Positions 1-8,337 are shown, counted from the stretch's first letter. The stretch is 36,454 nt of DNA from Tidjanibacter sp. (GCA_017390585.1 JAFPBB010000031.1:1-36454), one strand, 5' to 3'. Notes: a model not told the origin generated them from the sequence alone. A program made the numbers and translations.

Positions 1-54
1 CCCTCTTCCGCCCCACCAAAGGCGGGATAGCACCACCACACAAACTCGCAAGAA
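1..54 (+). other. Left edge, possible tail of an upstream gene
   Basis: Reading from the first base gives nine codons and then a TAG stop at 28-30. This could be the last codons of a gene that starts outside the window, but ten codons are too few to judge. The remaining 24 bases form the spacer before the glycosyltransferase start. I see no promoter of the Bacteroidetes type here, which fits the glycosyltransferase being a later gene of an operon. Confidence 0.2.
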
Positions 55-1128
55 ATGGAATCGTCACTCCGCCACATAGTGGTCATTCAACTCGGTTCGC
101 TCTCCAATGCGGCCATCTGCGTTCACGCCCTCCGAGGATTGGTCCGCGACTTTCCCGAGGTGAGGGTAACCGTTGTCACCCACACAGCCCACCTCCCCCT
201 CTTTCGCAACCTCTCCGGCTTGGAGTTTGTGTGTGCCGACCAGACCAAATACAGAGGTCTTGTGGGACAGTTGCGCCTCCGACGCGACATCCACCGTCTG
301 CGTCCGGGTGCCATTGCCGACCTCACCGCCACCCCACTCTCACGCCTGCTCTCGTCGACCCTCACCCCCTGGAGGTGCAAAGTGGCTCGCCTGCGAAACC
401 CACGCCTCGAGGGCAAAGAGCTCACGCGCAAGTATCGCAAGGTGATGGTGCAACACCAATCGCTCTCGTCTCGCTCACGCGACCTCTTCGGTTCGCTCGG
501 CCTACCCTTTTGTATGCCTGCACCCGTACGTCGTACGCGCGCGGTTGAGTTGCCCGCTGCGGTGGAGATTCTGGCTGGCGAGAAGAAGGGACAGTGGGTG
601 GGCGTCGCCCTGCTCACTCCCCACCACGGCACCTGCTACCCCATCCCACTCTCCGCCAAACTCGTGGATTTGCTCGCCGAACGCTACGACAAGCTCTTCC
701 TATTTGGCCGTGGCGAGTATCAGCGCCAATTCTGTGAGGGTATGCAGATGCTCCACCCCAATGCCATCTCCGTGGCCGAACGCCTCTCGCTTTCGGAGGA
801 GATGGATATGCTCTCTATGTTGGATGCTGTGGTGACTGTCGACTGCGACATTCTCAGCCTCGCGTCGCTTGTGGGCACCCCCGCCATCTCCATTTGGGGA
901 GCCACCCACCCCTTCCTCGAGTCGAGTGGCTACGGTCAGGACCCCAAGAACTCCATCCAATGCACTCTCCCCTGCCGCCCCTGCTCCACAAGCGGACGCA
1001 GAAAATGCCTATTTAGCAACTACGAGTGTATGCACTCCATCACCCCCGAGATGGTTTTCTCTCGGGTCAAGAGCGTCACCGGACGTCGCACACCAAGCAC
1101 CCCCTTTGTTAACAAAGAAAATTATTAA
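55..1128 (+). CDS. Glycosyltransferase family 9 (heptosyltransferase-like) protein
   Basis: A 357-residue soluble protein of the ADP-heptose:LPS heptosyltransferase fold, expected to work on the cytoplasmic side of lipopolysaccharide or another surface glycan. The C-terminal half carries family signs: a nucleotide-sugar site region of the form VDCDILSLASLVGTPAISIWG, and a cysteine cluster with CRPCSTSGRRKC followed by C325 and an ITPEMV helix (about 303-335). The N-terminal strand-loop that normally reads RxSxxGD, with an aspartate thought to be the catalytic base, reads QLGSLSN here (residues 12-18), so that aspartate is Asn18. The enzyme may therefore be inactive or use another residue. The sugar substrate cannot be told from sequence. 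The ATG at 55 is chosen because the first strand begins only seven residues later. No other envelope-sugar gene is visible beside it. Confidence 0.8.
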   Translation: MESSLRHIVVIQLGSLSNAAICVHALRGLVRDFPEVRVTVVTHTAHLPLFRNLSGLEFVCADQTKYRGLVGQLRLRRDIHRLRPGAIADLTATPLSRLLSSTLTPWRCKVARLRNPRLEGKELTRKYRKVMVQHQSLSSRSRDLFGSLGLPFCMPAPVRRTRAVELPAAVEILAGEKKGQWVGVALLTPHHGTCYPIPLSAKLVDLLAERYDKLFLFGRGEYQRQFCEGMQMLHPNAISVAERLSLSEEMDMLSMLDAVVTVDCDILSLASLVGTPAISIWGATHPFLESSGYGQDPKNSIQCTLPCRPCSTSGRRKCLFSNYECMHSITPEMVFSRVKSVTGRRTPSTPFVNKENY

Positions 1129-1248
1129 TTTTTTTTAGTATTGCGCCGAGCCTCCATAACCGCTATGATTATCAACCATTTGCGGAGGCCGGAAAGTGTG
1201 GTGGCGTGTAAAATTAACGTTAAATTATTATTAAAAAATTTTAATATA

Positions 1249-1281
1249 TTTGGAAATCTCGTCTAAATGCCCTTATCTTTG
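1249..1281 (+). promoter_or_regulatory. Strong Bacteroidetes-type promoter for a candidate small RNA
   Basis: TTTG at 1249-1252, a 21-nt spacer, and TATCTTTG at 1274-1281 match the known -33/-7 pattern of the Bacteroidetes primary sigma factor. The upstream stretch 1205-1248 is very AT-rich, like an UP element. The predicted transcript starts near 1285-1290. No open frame follows it before a terminator, so it seems to serve an RNA. Confidence 0.8.
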
Positions 1282-1286
1282 CACCG

Positions 1287-1404
1287 AAGTTTTAAGGTTC
1301 ATTTAGGTTAGTAGTTTTAGGTTAGTAGAAGCAGGGTTAGAAGTGATTCTATCCCCTGTTTATCAAAAGGTCACGATTTCGATTAAATCGTGGCCTTTTT
1401 TTTT
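1287..1404 (+). ncRNA. Candidate small RNA, about 115 nt, no known family assigned
   Basis: The stretch lies between a strong promoter (-7 box 1274-1281) and an intrinsic terminator (1369-1404) and has no credible reading frame. It starts with two copies of TTTAGGTTAGTAG (1302-1314 and 1316-1328) that look unpaired and U/G-rich. A hairpin follows, with CAGGG at 1332-1336 facing CCCTG at 1354-1358, an inner AGAA/TTCT stem and a GTGA loop (1343-1346). Last comes the terminator hairpin. The promoter of tetR lies further downstream, so this is not simply a tetR leader. I do not recognise the RNA. A trans-acting regulator is possible, but its role is unknown. Confidence 0.6.
1369..1404 (+). terminator. 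Rho-independent terminator of the candidate small RNA
   Basis: An 11-bp stem (GGTCACGATTT at 1369-1379 against AAATCGTGGCC at 1385-1395, one G-T pair), loop CGATT, then nine T residues (1396-1404). It is a textbook intrinsic terminator on the + strand. Confidence 0.85.
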
Positions 1405-1513
1405 ATTTTTCCCCATTCCTCCCATCTCTCCCATCTGCTCTCCCTTCAATGGCACTTTTTTTCACTTTTCCTAGCCTAAAAGTAGAAAGGGTAATAAAAA
1501 ACACGAAAACTCA
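1405..1513. other. Non-coding stretch between small RNA and tetR promoter
   Basis: Pyrimidine-rich on the + strand (repeats of TCCCATC near 1418-1437) and then AT-rich. I see no reading frame, hairpin or promoter box here. The stretch 1129-1248 to the left holds only an AT-rich segment and a weak GCCTCC/GGAGGC inverted repeat (1150-1155 and 1184-1189). Confidence 0.5.
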
Positions 1514-1545
1514 TTTGGTTTTTTGAGTTTTTCACTCTACCTTTG
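1514..1545 (+). promoter_or_regulatory. Promoter of the tetR-efflux operon
   Basis: TTTG at 1514-1517, exactly 20 nt, then TACCTTTG at 1538-1545, a full match to the Bacteroidetes consensus. The transcript would start near 1550, right at a pair of 14-bp direct repeats (1552-1565 and 1570-1583). Confidence 0.8.
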
Positions 1546-1551
1546 CAACGA

Positions 1552-1583
1552 TTTTCGCGTGTGCGCCGCTTTTCGCGTGTGCG
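1552..1583 (+). repeat. Direct repeat pair, possible operator
   Basis: TTTTCGCGTGTGCG occurs twice, at 1552-1565 and 1570-1583, with an 18-bp period. It sits at the predicted transcription start and before the tetR ATG. TetR proteins usually bind inverted repeats, so if this is the operator it is unusual. The period, a little under two helical turns, would place two proteins on nearly the same DNA face. The operator role is inference. Confidence 0.4.
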
Positions 1584-1620
1584 TGGCGTACTAATTACGG
1601 AGTGTATTAAATCAATCATA

Positions 1621-2250
1621 ATGACCGAACACAAAATTAACGACAACAGGGCGCGAGTCATCTCGGTGGCCACGAGGCTCTTTCTCAAGAGCGGCCTCAA
1701 GGCGGTGAGGATGGACGATGTGGCCCACGAGTGCGGCATCTCCAAGCGCACCCTCTATGAGCTCTTCGAGGACCGTGAGCACCTTATTATGGGGTGTCTG
1801 GACGAGCAGTGCAGAGCTCAGGGCGAGGAGCACCAGGAGCTAATGGTGGGTGCTGAGAATGTTCTGCACGCTTTTTGGCTACTGTTCAGCCAGAAAAAAG
1901 AGTCCTCCTTCATCGATGCCACAATAGTTGACGAGCTGAGACGTTATTATCCCAAGGCTTTTGAGCACCTGATGGTGAATGTCCACGAGATTATGGTGCG
2001 CAAGATCTATGAGCAGTTGCGCAAGGGTGTCAGCGACGGGCTCATTGTGGAGTCGCTCGACTTGGAGTTTTTCTCGCGTGCGATGACCAATTATATATAT
2101 GGTCTGGGCCTCATCCAGCACAACACCTCCATCACGGGCGTGGTGCTCAACGAGCAGACCATCCCGAGTGCGGTGCTCATCTTCCTCAGGGGCATATCCA
2201 CCGAGCGAGGAAGAGAGTACATTGACGAAAGAATATTAAAAACACAATAA
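1621..2250 (+). CDS. TetR/AcrR-family transcriptional regulator
   Basis: A 209-residue repressor-type protein. The N-terminal TetR helix-turn-helix spans about residues 10-55, with the typical run ATRLFLKSGLKAVRMDDVA, then GISKRTLYELFEDREHL. The remaining 150 residues form the variable ligand-binding and dimer domain, which gives no hint of the ligand. The frame is open upstream to a TTG at 1543, but that codon lies inside the promoter's -7 box, so the ATG at 1621 is the start. It is the first gene of a five-gene efflux operon, only 3 bp ahead of the tolC-like gene, so it most likely represses its own operon until a toxic compound binds. The ligand is unknown. Confidence 0.9.
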   Translation: MTEHKINDNRARVISVATRLFLKSGLKAVRMDDVAHECGISKRTLYELFEDREHLIMGCLDEQCRAQGEEHQELMVGAENVLHAFWLLFSQKKESSFIDATIVDELRRYYPKAFEHLMVNVHEIMVRKIYEQLRKGVSDGLIVESLDLEFFSRAMTNYIYGLGLIQHNTSITGVVLNEQTIPSAVLIFLRGISTERGREYIDERILKTQ

Positions 2251-2253
2251 GAA

Positions 2254-3669
2254 ATGAAGAGAAAAACTATCATTGCACTTTTGGCGCTGCTTACTGCGGG
2301 CAGTGTGAGTGCGCAACAGCTCCAACTCTCCCTCGAGAAGGCCCTCGACATCGCCCTCTCCGACAACCCCACCATCAAGGTGGCCGATATGGAGATCCAG
2401 CGCCAAGATTGGGTGCGTAAGCAGACCGTGGGCAGCCTCTTGCCCAACATCTCCATCTCCAGCCAATACTCCTACAGTATCGTCAAGCAGGAGATGGCCA
2501 AAGGACTCTCCTTCGGTGCGGACAACTCCATCAGCAACTCCGCACAGCTCACCCTCCCACTCTTTGCTCCCACCGTCTATGAGACCCTCAAGATGAACAA
2601 AACTCAGATGGAGCAGGCTGTGGAGAGCGCTCGCAGCTCGAAAATCACCCTCGCCAATGAGGTGAAAAAAGGATACTACAACATCCTGCTGGCCGAGCAG
2701 TCGCTGGCTGTGCTCAAGGAGAGCGAGAAATCCATTGCCGAGACCGTGAAGAACACGGAGGAGATGTACAAGCAGGGACTCGCCTCGGAGTATGACCTCC
2801 TCTCGGCGCAGGTGCAACTCTCCAACCTCCGCCCCACAATCGTTCAGACCGAGAACTCCATCAAGACCTCCAAGTTGCTCTTTAGGATGTACTTGGGTCT
2901 CCCCGCCGAGACCGAGTTCACACTCATCGGCACCCTCGACGACTTCGCCGATGAGGTGGCCCTCGCGTCGCGTCCCACCAACGAAATCGACCTCTCGAGC
3001 AACGCCGACCTCCGAGCACTCGACCTCCAGGCCAAGATGCTCGAGCACCAACTCCAACTCACCAACGCCTCGCGTCTGCCCACCGTTGCCGCCTTCTCGA
3101 GCTTCATCTACTCGGGTAACGACAACACAATGGACTTCGGCAGCATTATGGGAGGCGGTATGGGCGGTGCCACCGGAGGTGGCTCGACAGGAAGCAAGCC
3201 CGCAACCAAGAAGGAGTGGTGGTGGCAGAACCCCCTCTCGGCAGGTGTCTCCATCAGCATCCCCCTCTTCTCGGGCGGTCGCAACATCAACAAAGCACAC
3301 GAAATCCGCAACTCCCTCCACCAACTTTCGTTGCAGAAAGACTATGTGCGTCAGAGCATTGGCGTGCAAGTGGAGAGCGCCTTCAACAACATCCTCACCG
3401 CGCGTGAGAAGATGACCTCCAATGAGATCACTGTGCGCCAGGCATCCAAAGCCTACGACATCGCCCTTGTGCGCTACAACGCAGGCAACGGCACCATCCT
3501 GGAGCTCAACTCCTCCGAGCTCTCGCTCACACAAGCAAAGCTCAACTACTCACAAGCCATCTACGACTACCTTGCCGCACGAGCCGACTATGAGAAGATC
3601 ATTGGCGAGGGTTTCGAGGTGGATGGCACCCCCGCCACAGAGCCCACCGCCGAGCAGGAGGCCGAGTAG
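2254..3669 (+). CDS. TolC-family outer membrane efflux protein
   Basis: A 471-residue outer membrane channel for a tripartite pump. It has a signal peptide (residues 1-20, cleavage after SVSA) and the two long helical repeats of the OEP family: an LSLEKALDIALSDNPTIK start near residue 24 and a second repeat near 325-445 with ALVRYNAGNGTILELNSSE. These trimers form a beta-barrel in the outer membrane and a helical tunnel through the periplasm. Residues 296-330 form a glycine-rich stretch (GGGMGGATGGG, then a Trp-rich KKEWWWQ) before the second repeat. This is the usual place of the second extracellular loop, and here it is unusually long and low in complexity. The gene lies 3 bp after tetR and before the fusion protein and pump genes. 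Confidence 0.92.
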   Translation: MKRKTIIALLALLTAGSVSAQQLQLSLEKALDIALSDNPTIKVADMEIQRQDWVRKQTVGSLLPNISISSQYSYSIVKQEMAKGLSFGADNSISNSAQLTLPLFAPTVYETLKMNKTQMEQAVESARSSKITLANEVKKGYYNILLAEQSLAVLKESEKSIAETVKNTEEMYKQGLASEYDLLSAQVQLSNLRPTIVQTENSIKTSKLLFRMYLGLPAETEFTLIGTLDDFADEVALASRPTNEIDLSSNADLRALDLQAKMLEHQLQLTNASRLPTVAAFSSFIYSGNDNTMDFGSIMGGGMGGATGGGSTGSKPATKKEWWWQNPLSAGVSISIPLFSGGRNINKAHEIRNSLHQLSLQKDYVRQSIGVQVESAFNNILTAREKMTSNEITVRQASKAYDIALVRYNAGNGTILELNSSELSLTQAKLNYSQAIYDYLAARADYEKIIGEGFEVDGTPATEPTAEQEAE

Positions 3670-3755
3670 AGACCTTCATCCAACCCCAAGCGAAATAACA
3701 CAAAAGTAGAACGATAGAGCGGCCCGCAAAGCCGAAACAGAAGAGAAACTAAATT

Positions 3756-4805
3756 ATGAAACGCAACCTCATCATTGCACTGACAGCCACCCTCGCTGCA
3801 CTCACCCTCACCTCCTGTGGCGAGGCCAACAAGCCCAAGAGCGCCACAGTTGCAGCCCCTGCACAGGGCGCCATCCTCACCAAAGTAGCCCCCGTGGTGA
3901 TGATGGATGTGGCCGAGACCGTGGACTTCACCACCACCCTCCTCCCCTACAAGAAGAGCTTCATCACCCCACAGATGGCTCTCCGCATCGACAACATCCT
4001 CGTGGAGGTGGGCGACCACGTCAAGAAAGACCAACTCGTGGCCACACTCGACAAAAATCAGTATAACCAGAGCTCCGTACAGCTCAAAAATGCTGTGCAG
4101 AACCTCAAACGTATGAAGAGCGTCTATGAGGCAGGCGGCGTGAGCAAGTCGCAAATCGACGAATTGGAGACCTCGGTGACCGTTCTGCGCGAGACCGTGG
4201 CCAACCTCGAGCGCAACATCGAGCTCCGCAGCCCCTTCGACGGCGTCATCACAGGCCGCTACAACGAGCCCGGCGACCTCTTTGCAATGGCCGGTAATGC
4301 CGATGGCGGCATCGGCATCCTCCAGGTGATGCAGATCGACAAACTCAAAGCCCAGGTGGCCATCTCGGAGAAATACTACCCCCAGGTTCACAAAGGTATG
4401 AAGGTGGAGGTTAGCTCCGAGGTCTACCCCGACAAGGTGTTTGAGGGCACCGTGAACATCGTCTACCCCGCCATCAATGCCCAGACCCACACATTCAATG
4501 TGGAGATTGTGGTTCCCAACGCTCAGGAGATTCTCCGCCCCGGAATGTTTGGTCGCACGGAGTTCAATATGGGCATTCGCAGGAGCCTCACCGTGCCCGA
4601 CGTGGCCATCCAGAAACAGATGGGCGTCAACGACCGCTATGTCTACGTCATCAAGAATGGCGTGGCCGAGCGTAGGGTTGTGGAGTTGGGCCGCCAGATA
4701 GGTGACCGCGTGGAGATTCTCTCGGGCGTGGCCGATGGTGAGGATGTGGCCATCACCTCCCTCTCCCGCATCAAAGATGGCTCGGAAGTGAGGATTGCCG
4801 AGTAG
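3756..4805 (+). CDS. RND efflux periplasmic adaptor (membrane fusion lipoprotein)
   Basis: A 349-residue HlyD/AcrA-type adaptor that links the RND pump to the TolC-like channel. The signal peptide ends in a lipobox, LTSC with Cys21, so the protein should be lipid-anchored. Then come a first lipoyl half (about 65-95), a short coiled-coil hairpin (about 100-150), the second lipoyl half with RSPFDGVITGRYNEPGD (about 160-180), a beta-barrel domain (about 190-265) and a membrane-proximal domain. The hairpin is shorter than in AcrA, as is common in Bacteroidetes. The gene sits 86 bp after tolC and 55 bp before the pump, without promoter or terminator between, so all are probably on one mRNA. Confidence 0.92.
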   Translation: MKRNLIIALTATLAALTLTSCGEANKPKSATVAAPAQGAILTKVAPVVMMDVAETVDFTTTLLPYKKSFITPQMALRIDNILVEVGDHVKKDQLVATLDKNQYNQSSVQLKNAVQNLKRMKSVYEAGGVSKSQIDELETSVTVLRETVANLERNIELRSPFDGVITGRYNEPGDLFAMAGNADGGIGILQVMQIDKLKAQVAISEKYYPQVHKGMKVEVSSEVYPDKVFEGTVNIVYPAINAQTHTFNVEIVVPNAQEILRPGMFGRTEFNMGIRRSLTVPDVAIQKQMGVNDRYVYVIKNGVAERRVVELGRQIGDRVEILSGVADGEDVAITSLSRIKDGSEVRIAE

Positions 4806-4860
4806 CACCTCCTGCCCTTAAATCTGCACATTACCAAACAGCGTAGAGAACAGAACGACA

Positions 4861-7800
4861 ATGAAAATATACGAAACCTCTGTCAAAAAGCCCATCTCCA
4901 CAGCCCTCATCTTTGTGGCTGTGATAGTCTTTGGCCTCTATTCGCTCAAGAATCTGGCCATCGACCAACTCCCCGAGATGGACCTTCCCTCGATTTCGGT
5001 TATCACCACCTACCCCGGTGCCAATGCCGAAGATATCGAGAACAACATCACACGACGCATCGAGGACGGACTCAACACCGTGAGCAACCTCAAGGAGATC
5101 ACCTCTCGCTCGAGCGATGGCGTGTCGCTCGTGTCGCTGGAGTTTGAGTGGGGCACCAACCTCGATGAGGCCTCCAACGACATCCGCGACGCACTTGGCC
5201 GACTGAACGACTACCTGCCCGAGGATGCCGAGGAGCCCATTCTCTTCCGCTTCAACTCCTCGCTTATGCCCATTATGGGCTTCTCCATCACCGCCGAGGA
5301 GAGCTACCCTGCACTCAACAAAATCCTCGAGGAGCAGTTTGTCAACCGCCTGAGCCGCATCGACGGCGTGGGCTCGGTGAGTGTTATGGGTGCCCCCATC
5401 AGGGAGATTCAGGTCAATGTCGACCCCGTGAAAATGGAGGCCTACGGACTCAGCGTGGAGCAGATTGGCGGCATCATAGCACAGGAGAACATCAACACCT
5501 CCAGCGGTACGCTCGACATCGGTAGCTACACCTACAACGTCAAGGCCGACAGCGAGTTCAACTCCTCCGACGACCTCAAGACCATCCTTATCTCCAACCT
5601 CGGAGGTCAGGAAATCTACCTCCGCGACATTGCCGAGATCAAAGACACACTCGAGAAGCAGACCCTCGATGAGCGTATGAACGGCAAGAAGGGCGTGAGG
5701 GTGATGATCCAGAAGCAGTCGGGCGCCAACACTGTGCGCATTGTGGAGCAGGTGAAGAAGATGTTGCCCGAGATCCAGAAGAATCTCCCCTCGGATGTCA
5801 CCGTACACCTGCTGAGCGACTCCTCCAAAAACATCAAGGACTCCATCAACACCCTTTCGGAGACTGTGATGTTCGCCTTCTTGTTTGTGATTCTGGTGGT
5901 GCTCTTCTTCCTCGGAAGGTGGAGGGCAACCCTCATCATCTGCCTCACCATCCCCATCTCGCTCATCGTGGCCTTCATCTACCTCAACCTCACGGGTGGC
6001 ACACTCAACATCATCTCCCTCTCGTCGCTCTCGATTGCGATTGGTATGGTGGTGGACGACGCCATTGTGGTGCTCGAGAACATCACCACCCACATAGAGA
6101 AGGGCTCCAAACCCCGCGAGGCGGCCATCTATGGCACCAACGAGGTGTGGTTGTCGGTTATCGCCACCACGCTTGTGGTTGTGGCCGTGTTCCTTCCCCT
6201 CACTATGGTGAAAGGTATGGCAGGCGTGATGTTCAAGCAGCTCGGTTGGATTGTGTCGCTGGTGGTGTCGACCTCCACCATCGCAGCAATCTCGCTCACC
6301 CCAATGCTCTCGGCACTTATGCTCCGCATCGAGAACAACCAGCACACCTACAAGGGACTTAGCGCCATCTATCGCCCCATCGACAAATTCCTCAGTTGGC
6401 TCGACAGGGCCTACGACAAGGTGCTCCGCTGGGCACTGCGCCACAAACGCTTCGTCTTCCTCGCACCTATGGCCCTCTTGGCCGTTGGTGTGTGGCTCCT
6501 GGTGGAGAAAATCCCCACCGAATTTATGCCCAGCAGCGACGGCGACCATATGAGCGCCACCGTAACCCTCGACCAAAACCTCGGCGTGGAGTACACCACC
6601 GCCGTGGCACGACGCATCGACTCGATTGTCTACGCCAAATATCCCGAGGTGATGCTGCTCTCCACAAGTGCCGGCTCATCGAGTTCGTCGAATGTGTTTG
6701 CTGCAATGAGCACCACAGGTAGCAACATCATCAACTACACATTCCGACTCACCGACCCCCAAGATAGGGAGCGCACAGTCTTTGAAATTGCCGACGAGTT
6801 CCGTGCCGATCTGGCCACCATCCCCGAGATCAAACGCTCCACAGTGAGCGGTGGTGGCGGAATGATGATGGGTGGCGGCAGCTCCGTGCAGGTGCAGATC
6901 TTCGGCCACGACTTGGAGCTCACCAACAGCATTGCCGACGACCTCGTGACACGATTCTCCCAGCTGGAGGGTGCTCGCGACGTGCGCCTCTCGAGGGACG
7001 ATATGCGACCCGAGTACAACGTGGAGTTCGACCGCAACAAACTCGCCTACTACGGACTCAACACCTCCACCGTGGCAACAGCCATCCGCAACCGCATCAA
7101 TGGTATGACCGCCTCCATCTATCGTGAGGACGGCGAGGAGTACTACATCAAGGTGCGCTACGCCGAGGAGCACCGCACCTCGCTCGAGGATGTGGAGAAC
7201 ATCCTCGTCTACAACTCGCGCGGTCAGGGCGTGAGGGTGAGAGACATTGGTCGCGTGACCGAAATCTATGCACCCCCCACCATCGAGCGCGAGAACCGCC
7301 AGAGGCTCGTGACCGTCACCGTGGCTTTGGGTAACAATGTGGCACTGGGCGATATGGTAGCCCGAGTGGAGGGTGTGCTGGCCGACTATCCTCTGCCCGA
7401 GGATGTCTACATCGACATCGGCGGCGACTACGAGGACCAAAAGGAGTCCTTTGCGGAGTTGGGCACCCTGATGCTGCTCATCGTGCTGCTCGTCTACATC
7501 GTTATGGCAACCCAGTTTGAGTCGTTCGTGATGCCCTTCATCATAATGTTCACCATCCTCTACGCACTTCCCGGCACGGCCATCGCCCTCTGGGGTACCA
7601 ACACCCCCCTGAGCCTTATGGCACTCATTGCGGTGGTGATGCTGATCGGTATTGTGGTGAAGAACGGTATCGTGATGGTGGACTTCACCAACCTCCTCAG
7701 GGAGCGAGGTATGGCAATGAACGAGGCTGTGTTGGCGGCTGGCAAGAGCCGTCTGCGCCCCGTGCTTATGACCTCCCTCACCACCATTCTCGGTATGTTG

Positions 7801-8028
7801 CCCCTGGCGATTGGTATGGGTAACGGTGCGGAGATGTGGCAGCCTATGGGTATCGCCATCATCGGCGGTCTCACCCTCTCCACCATCCTCACCCTCGTGG
7901 CAGTGCCCGTCCTCTATCACATCTTTATGACCATCAGCGACAACTACACCGCTCGCTCCAAAAAGAGGCAGCAGAAAGCCTACGAAGAGAAGATGAAGGC
8001 CCTGGCCGAGAGAGACAACAACCAATAA
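4861..8028 (+). CDS. RND multidrug efflux pump, HAE1/AcrB type
   Basis: A 1055-residue inner membrane proton antiporter that takes compounds from the periplasm or membrane and passes them to the TolC-like channel. Length and layout fit HAE1 pumps: TM1 near residues 12-30, a periplasmic pore/docking loop, TM2-6 (about 335-500), a central cytoplasmic helix, TM7 (about 535-555), a second periplasmic loop with a glycine/methionine-rich patch (GGGGMMMGGGSS), and TM8-12 (about 870-1025). Two key residues of the proton relay are present: Asp399-Asp400 in VVDDAIVVLEN (like AcrB D407/D408) and Lys934 in VVKNGIVMVDF (like K940). The substrate range is unknown. The next gene starts 15 bp later. Confidence 0.94.
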   Translation: MKIYETSVKKPISTALIFVAVIVFGLYSLKNLAIDQLPEMDLPSISVITTYPGANAEDIENNITRRIEDGLNTVSNLKEITSRSSDGVSLVSLEFEWGTNLDEASNDIRDALGRLNDYLPEDAEEPILFRFNSSLMPIMGFSITAEESYPALNKILEEQFVNRLSRIDGVGSVSVMGAPIREIQVNVDPVKMEAYGLSVEQIGGIIAQENINTSSGTLDIGSYTYNVKADSEFNSSDDLKTILISNLGGQEIYLRDIAEIKDTLEKQTLDERMNGKKGVRVMIQKQSGANTVRIVEQVKKMLPEIQKNLPSDVTVHLLSDSSKNIKDSINTLSETVMFAFLFVILVVLFFLGRWRATLIICLTIPISLIVAFIYLNLTGGTLNIISLSSLSIAIGMVVDDAIVVLENITTHIEKGSKPREAAIYGTNEVWLSVIATTLVVVAVFLPLTMVKGMAGVMFKQLGWIVSLVVSTSTIAAISLTPMLSALMLRIENNQHTYKGLSAIYRPIDKFLSWLDRAYDKVLRWALRHKRFVFLAPMALLAVGVWLLVEKIPTEFMPSSDGDHMSATVTLDQNLGVEYTTAVARRIDSIVYAKYPEVMLLSTSAGSSSSSNVFAAMSTTGSNIINYTFRLTDPQDRERTVFEIADEFRADLATIPEIKRSTVSGGGGMMMGGGSSVQVQIFGHDLELTNSIADDLVTRFSQLEGARDVRLSRDDMRPEYNVEFDRNKLAYYGLNTSTVATAIRNRINGMTASIYREDGEEYYIKVRYAEEHRTSLEDVENILVYNSRGQGVRVRDIGRVTEIYAPPTIERENRQRLVTVTVALGNNVALGDMVARVEGVLADYPLPEDVYIDIGGDYEDQKESFAELGTLMLLIVLLVYIVMATQFESFVMPFIIMFTILYALPGTAIALWGTNTPLSLMALIAVVMLIGIVVKNGIVMVDFTNLLRERGMAMNEAVLAAGKSRLRPVLMTSLTTILGMLPLAIGMGNGAEMWQPMGIAIIGGLTLSTILTLVAVPVLYHIFMTISDNYTARSKKRQQKAYEEKMKALAERDNNQ

Positions 8029-8043
8029 ACCATTGAGACTCAA

Positions 8044-8337
8044 ATGAAAGCACTATTCATATCCTACAATCAGGCAACCACCGAGCGCATCAATGCTATG
8101 CTCGACAGCCTCGAAATCCGCGGCTACACCCTCTTCCCGCTCACACACGGCAGGGGCAGCGCCACGGGCGAACCCCATATGGGCAACCACACTTGGCCCG
8201 CAATGAACTCCACCATCATCGCAATGGTGGATGACTCCAAGGTGGAGCCCGCGCTCGAAGCGCTCCGAGAGATCGACCGCGACACCCAACTCCAAGGACT
8301 CCGCGCCTTCGTGTGGAACGTCGAGCAAGAGATGTAG
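8044..8337 (+). CDS. PG0541-type, P-II-like protein linked to RND pumps
   Basis: A 97-residue soluble protein that I recognise as the small 'PG0541 family transporter-associated' protein found at the end of Bacteroidetes RND operons. It reads as a compact alpha/beta fold with P-II-like spacing: a beta strand (KALFISYNQ), a helix with TTERINAMLDSLEI, a glycine-rich turn (THGRGSATGEPHMG), a strand with NSTIIAMV and a helix (EPALEALREI). The glycine/histidine turn resembles the T-loop region of P-II proteins, which suggests ligand or metal sensing, but no function is proven. It starts 15 bp after the pump gene and is followed by a hairpin, so it is the last gene of the operon. Confidence 0.75.
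   Translation: MKALFISYNQATTERINAMLDSLEIRGYTLFPLTHGRGSATGEPHMGNHTWPAMNSTIIAMVDDSKVEPALEALREIDRDTQLQGLRAFVWNVEQEM

Noticed and set aside
1150..1189. GCCTCC/GGAGGC inverted repeat after the glycosyltransferase gene
   Set aside because: Only 6 bp with a 28-nt loop and no T run, so it is too weak to call a terminator.
1543..1620. Upstream TTG start extending the TetR protein by 26 residues
   Set aside because: The TTG lies inside the -7 promoter box and the added residues repeat a DNA direct repeat. The ATG at 1621 fits the family.
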